Shown here in pieces: positions 60,801-64,000 of a stretch of DNA of 64,000 bases. Every line of letters begins with the position of its first letter. The stretch's first letter is position 1. Position numbers and translations under genes: made by a program. Source of the stretch: Aegilops tauschii subsp. strangulata (Eukaryota; Streptophyta; Magnoliopsida; Poales; Poaceae); assembly GCF_002575655.3 (NCBI RefSeq), contig NC_053037.3, positions 447,175,793 to 447,239,792 on the forward strand. The letters run 5' to 3'. The notes under the pieces were generated by a model that did not search any database, was not told where the DNA came from, and saw only the letters and a list, made by a program, of their open reading frames with translations.

Positions 60801-61980
60801 AGTTGTTCCTGATGAATCCATTGAGTATCCAAAGTCCGACCTTTGCTTGAAGACTATGTCAATGCTATCTTGAAGCATGTCTGTGGTACTCTGATTTTCG
60901 ACAAGAACATTTGAAGCCCAATGCTAAATGTTTTCTTGCTCAATTATCCAAACACCGTTGTATGGGTAATGTCATGAAATTTCCTTCCCCTTACCTAAAG
61001 AGTTTTCTACATTACATCCTGTCATGGATATCATGCTCTGCTTGTCCTTGGGAAGGGCATACCCTTGAAATATGTGTTTAAACACATTTTCCTTTCCATT
61101 GTTCTGCTTAAACCTGATAATCATATTTTCCTTTCCATTGTTTCGTTTAACCTTTCTTGTGATCTATATGATCTAAGCAGTAATATTCTCCTGCTTTTGT
61201 AAACGCCTCGGTGTACAATTCTGTCAGAAAGAGCCTGTTACTTTTGTTGATGACATTCTGGTAACCACCGATGGACGAGAACTTTGCCTATTGGTCCGCC
61301 TCGTTTCAACGAGCAGGAAAATGGTTCTTTTCGTCCCTCGCTCTTGGTACCGACGATGTTGCTGACATATAACTGACAGGCTACCCTCTGACATGCCTTG
61401 CTATCATGATCATGCAAGATGTCACCGCCCTTCCTACTTTTAACCCACATGGTGGGCCCATAACCCACAGTTCCACAGGATCGAAACCTGACTCTCCTAT
61501 ACACCCTGTTGTCGAAGTTATTCCTCGAGCTTGACTTCGTATGTGATTCACGGGCCACCTGCCTAGTGATCTATTCTGGTACCAGACGCAATACTTTCCC
61601 ATTTGCTCTGAACCCCTGTAACGTTTCGTATCAGGCAACGAATGATTGTCTATGCGCTTGAAACTTCTATTTTGCACCTTCTTACTTGCTCTCGATAATG
61701 TCTTAAATTTCAATTCGAGGGTTACCTCCCGCCACCCTCCCTGATGTTATCTACTAGATAAGCAAACATTGTAGCGGCCCGTTTTTCCGTAATGCCCCCT
61801 TATCCTTTTGTAAGTACGATGGAGTTCCCGAAGAAAGGACGATGACTTCATCATGATGCATTGGAATAAAGAATTGAAGACATCAACCAAAGGATTAACT
61901 TCATCGAGAAGATCCGTTAGAATATCGTAACCAGAACTTTCCCCCTTACTCCCCTCTTAAATCTCGGGACGAGATTCCTT
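57820..61980 (+). other. Internal region of element C without recognisable coding sequence
   Basis: The leader homology to A ends near 58045. From there to ~61960 the longest frames are ~60-140 codons on either strand and none shows gag, protease, RT, RNase H or integrase motifs. Composition is AT-leaning and pyrimidine-rich on plus. I see no repeats of note. It is either very old gag-pol decayed past recognition or captured unrelated DNA. Confidence 0.65.
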
Positions 61981-61995
61981 GTAGTGGAGGAGAAT
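61981..61995 (+). other. Polypurine tract of element C
   Basis: GTAGTGGAGGAGAAT directly before LTR2. Confidence 0.85.
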
Positions 61996-62561
61996 TGTGA
62001 TGCCCGGATAATTAAGCTATAGTAATCCCATGCTAACGATGCCACGTCACCCCGTTTACTGTTGATAAACTCTCGATAGTTCAGAACCGAAACAAATTCA
62101 AAATTTAAATAAAAGCAAATAATAAAAGTTTACAATTATTAAAACTAAAATGTTCGGAGTGAGCCAAATAGTCCATATTAAATATTAGTGAAGAAACCAC
62201 ACTTTTGTAAAGTATTTAACTGCACTATAGTAAGTAAAAACAGCAGTAAAACAATTATTTAAATGCTTTTAAATACTAAACAAATGTTAATCTAGTTTAT
62301 ATAATCACCAAACTTTTTGGAGTAGGTGGCCTATGTTATTATGCTAATTTAGGAGTAGGGGTTGTATTTTTGTAAAACTGTTTTGCTAACTAAAATAAAT
62401 AAAACAGAAAAGAAAATAAAAAAATAAAAAAAATAGAAAACAAAACAAAAGTGTAAAAGCACAGGCCACTATGCACTGGGCCAAGTGCACAGTGCCTGGC
62501 CCGAGCCTCGGCCCACTCCAGCTGGTCCGGCCCAGCCCCTCCCCGGGTCGTCTTCCCCCCT
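61996..62561 (+). repeat. 3' LTR of element C, truncated by insertion
   Basis: Matches the first ~565 bp of 53867-57804, with TGTGATGCCC at the start where LTR1 has TGTGACGCCC. Homology stops at CTTCCCCCCT, where the next element begins. Confidence 0.92.
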
Positions 62562-63200
62562 TGTCGGGGATATACCCCGCGGTATGACCCGGCCGAAAGT
62601 ATGACCCGGCCGGACTTGGCGCTTCACCGTGACCCGCCGGAGGACTGGAGACTCACGGGTCTGGCGGCTCACTGTCAGACGACTCACGAGCCTGACGACT
62701 CACGGATGACCCCGACGGCGGGTCAGATAGAAGACTAGGCCCAAGGCCCAGAAGGCCGGCTCACGTTTATGATGGGCCGGCTTAAGAAGAAAGGGATGAC
62801 GAATATTTCCTCTACGAGGAAGCAAGACCCGGACTTGTAATTAACTTGTAAGAGAAGATAGACTAGTCCTACTAGGACTCCACATGTAACCCGCCCCTCT
62901 AACTTATATAAGGAGGGGCAGGGCACCCCAAAGAGGGACGAGCAACAAGAAACAATCTCTAGGGCTAGACACAAAGAGCCGGCTTACCGGCGACTCTCTC
63001 ATAAGCATAATGAGACCTAGCCTCAAACAGCATGTAGGGTTGTTACCGGATGATGTTTCCCGGGGCCCGAAGTTGTCTAAACCCTTGTCTTGTGCGTTGA
63101 TCCGCCCTGCGTCTCTCATCCCAATCAACCCCTCTCAAGCTACTACATAGATGCGTTGGCCTCACGAACCTAGGATATCTGACGTGTTAATTCCACGATA
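62562..63200 (+). repeat. 5' LTR of the second Tat-type element
   Basis: 639 bp, starting TGTCGGGGATATACCCCGCG. The end reads CCACGATA where the inverted partner of TGTCG predicts CGACA, so the terminal CA seems mutated to TA. It contains short CCCGGCCG-type repeats near its start. Confidence 0.75.
62903..62913 (+). promoter_or_regulatory. TATA box of second Tat-type LTR
   Basis: CTTATATAAGG, about 340 bp into the LTR and followed by a GC-rich start region. Confidence 0.5.
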
Positions 63201-63202
63201 GT

Positions 63203-63220
63203 TGGCGCCCACCATGGGGC
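63203..63220 (+). other. Primer binding site (tRNA-Arg type)
   Basis: TGGCGCCCACCATGGGGC, one base different from the site of the first Tat element (CCGTGG there, CCATGG here), two bases after the LTR. Confidence 0.8.
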
Positions 63221-64000
63221 CTGCGCACGGTGGTGTTGAGTTCTTGAAGGGATCTTTATCAGGGATCAAGAAATTCGCAATTTTCTGGGTGAAGAGGAAT
63301 CATTGCAGAAAGATTTACATTGTCTCGAAGGCGCACGGTCGGATCAAGTCCCGTTCAAAGTTCAAGAGAAATTAGGGTTTGGGTTATGGTTTGTTTACTG
63401 CTACAAGTCGCCGAGACCAAGCGGTCGAATCGTTGGAATCCTTGTTTTCTTCTGGTCGACCAATCAAGAGGCACACGCACAAAGGAATCGGACTAGATGT
63501 GGTGTCCGCAAAACAATGGGAAGACACCTCTGTTCGTACAAGACAACAGTAGCAATCATAATACTTCAATTAGTACTCTGCCACGTGATGGTCAGGTTGA
63601 TCTACAACTCCAAATTTTATATTGGCCAAAACTGCTACATGGGGAAGTGACCAGATCGGAATTGCCTTTGCAAACTCATAGAGAAAATATATACTAGTAT
63701 CAAGAAAGACTGAAGCTCTCATATGGTCAGACAATCCGTCCCGGTACTAGATGTTGGGGTTAATATGCAAGTAAAGACAAAACACCAGGATGAGCAAGGT
63801 CAGATGATGGGAATCGATCTTGCCTTCACGGCCTCGCCCTGCGGCTCGCTTCGGACCAGGCGTTTTCAAGTCTACAGTCGCCGGTTCATTACAGCGGCTC
63901 TCCTCCTCGCTCTGCCCCGCAACTGAGTAGAACCACTTTAGAGCGACCACTGGCCCGAGCCGCCTGCTGCTGCGTCGTTTTCGTCTCCGTTTTTCGCTGC
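63221..64000 (+). other. Leader of second Tat-type element
   Basis: Frames of at most 115 codons and no recognisable gag motif. Treated as untranslated leader up to the window edge. Confidence 0.6.

Larger units (their letters stand above)
53867..62561 (+). mobile_element. Tekay-related element 'C', apparently non-autonomous, 3' LTR interrupted
   Basis: LTR1 53867-57804, tRNA-Met primer site, ~4.2-kb internal region without gag-pol, polypurine tract, and the first 566 bp of LTR2 (61996-62561), which is cut by another element. The first ~240 bp after the primer site match the leaders of A and B, and the 3' end keeps CTCGGGACGAGAT plus the purine tract. A likely partner that relied on proteins of an A/B-type element. 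Confidence 0.85.
62562..64000 (+). mobile_element. Tat-type LTR retrotransposon, 5' end, runs off right edge
   Basis: LTR 62562-63200 followed by TTGGCGCCCACCATGGGGC, the tRNA-Arg-type primer site usual in Tat elements, then leader sequence to the window end. It is inserted in LTR2 of element C; the left candidate TSD is CCCCT (62557-62561). No gag domain is reached. Confidence 0.8.

Noticed and set aside
57820..61980. Scattered ORFs of 60-140 codons in element C as possible genes
   Set aside because: None shows a known motif, they occur on both strands, and their number is what chance predicts over 4 kb.
1..64000. A new defence or metabolic system
   Set aside because: All convincing protein domains belong to LTR retrotransposons; nothing else forms a gene cluster.

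Overview
The window reads as intergenic DNA of a Triticeae grass (wheat, Aegilops, barley or rye). The clearest pointer is a complete Ty1/copia element with Angela/WIS/BARE1-type LTRs; the rest is nested Ty3/gypsy elements. I see no host gene, no tRNA or rRNA gene and no CRISPR array. Almost all long ORFs are retrotransposon gag/pol or GC-rich chance ORFs inside LTRs. Family assignments come from recognising motifs, not from a database search.

The layout was resolved through LTR ends, primer sites and 5-bp target-site duplications (TSDs). A Tat-lineage gypsy element on the minus strand (visible parts 11620-14133, 26644-26832, 44400-51737) is the oldest large layer. It was split by three insertions. 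(1) A gypsy element whose 5' LTR, tRNA-Asp-type primer site and gag lie at 1-11619; its LTR is itself split by the Angela-like copia element at 2589-11300 (TSD GCGCC). (2) A Tekay/Del-type chromovirus, 'A', at 14134-26643 (TSD CCAAG), plus strand. (3) A probable solo LTR at 26833-44399 (TSD CTTAT), split by a second Tekay-type element, 'B', at 30498-43356 (TSD GAGTG), minus strand.

To the right of the Tat LTR, 51738-53866 is non-coding DNA with a ~121-bp tandem array that ends in a perfect 36-bp inverted repeat. Then comes a third Tekay-related element, 'C', from 53867. It keeps the leader, primer site and polypurine tract of A and B but has no recognisable gag-pol. Its second LTR is cut at 62561 by another element with a Tat-type primer site, which runs off the right edge.

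The coding regions are decayed. Copia gag-pol has stops, frameshifts and a changed integrase catalytic residue. A has three in-frame stops in gag-pol and B has frameshifts plus stops. The Tat gag-pol is broken many times and its second RNase H has an Asp-to-Asn change. By-eye LTR divergence is about 2% (copia), 2.4% (B) and 3% (A), which suggests insertions around 1 Myr ago at a grass rate of 1.3e-8 per site per year.

The least ordinary items are a spliced antisense ORF with a coiled coil in the Tat element, an extra ORF before gag in A, a short SINE-like insert that keeps the Tat gag frame, the perfect hairpin at 52488-52563, a block nearly identical between the LTRs of A and C that A's 5' LTR has lost, and the non-coding element C.
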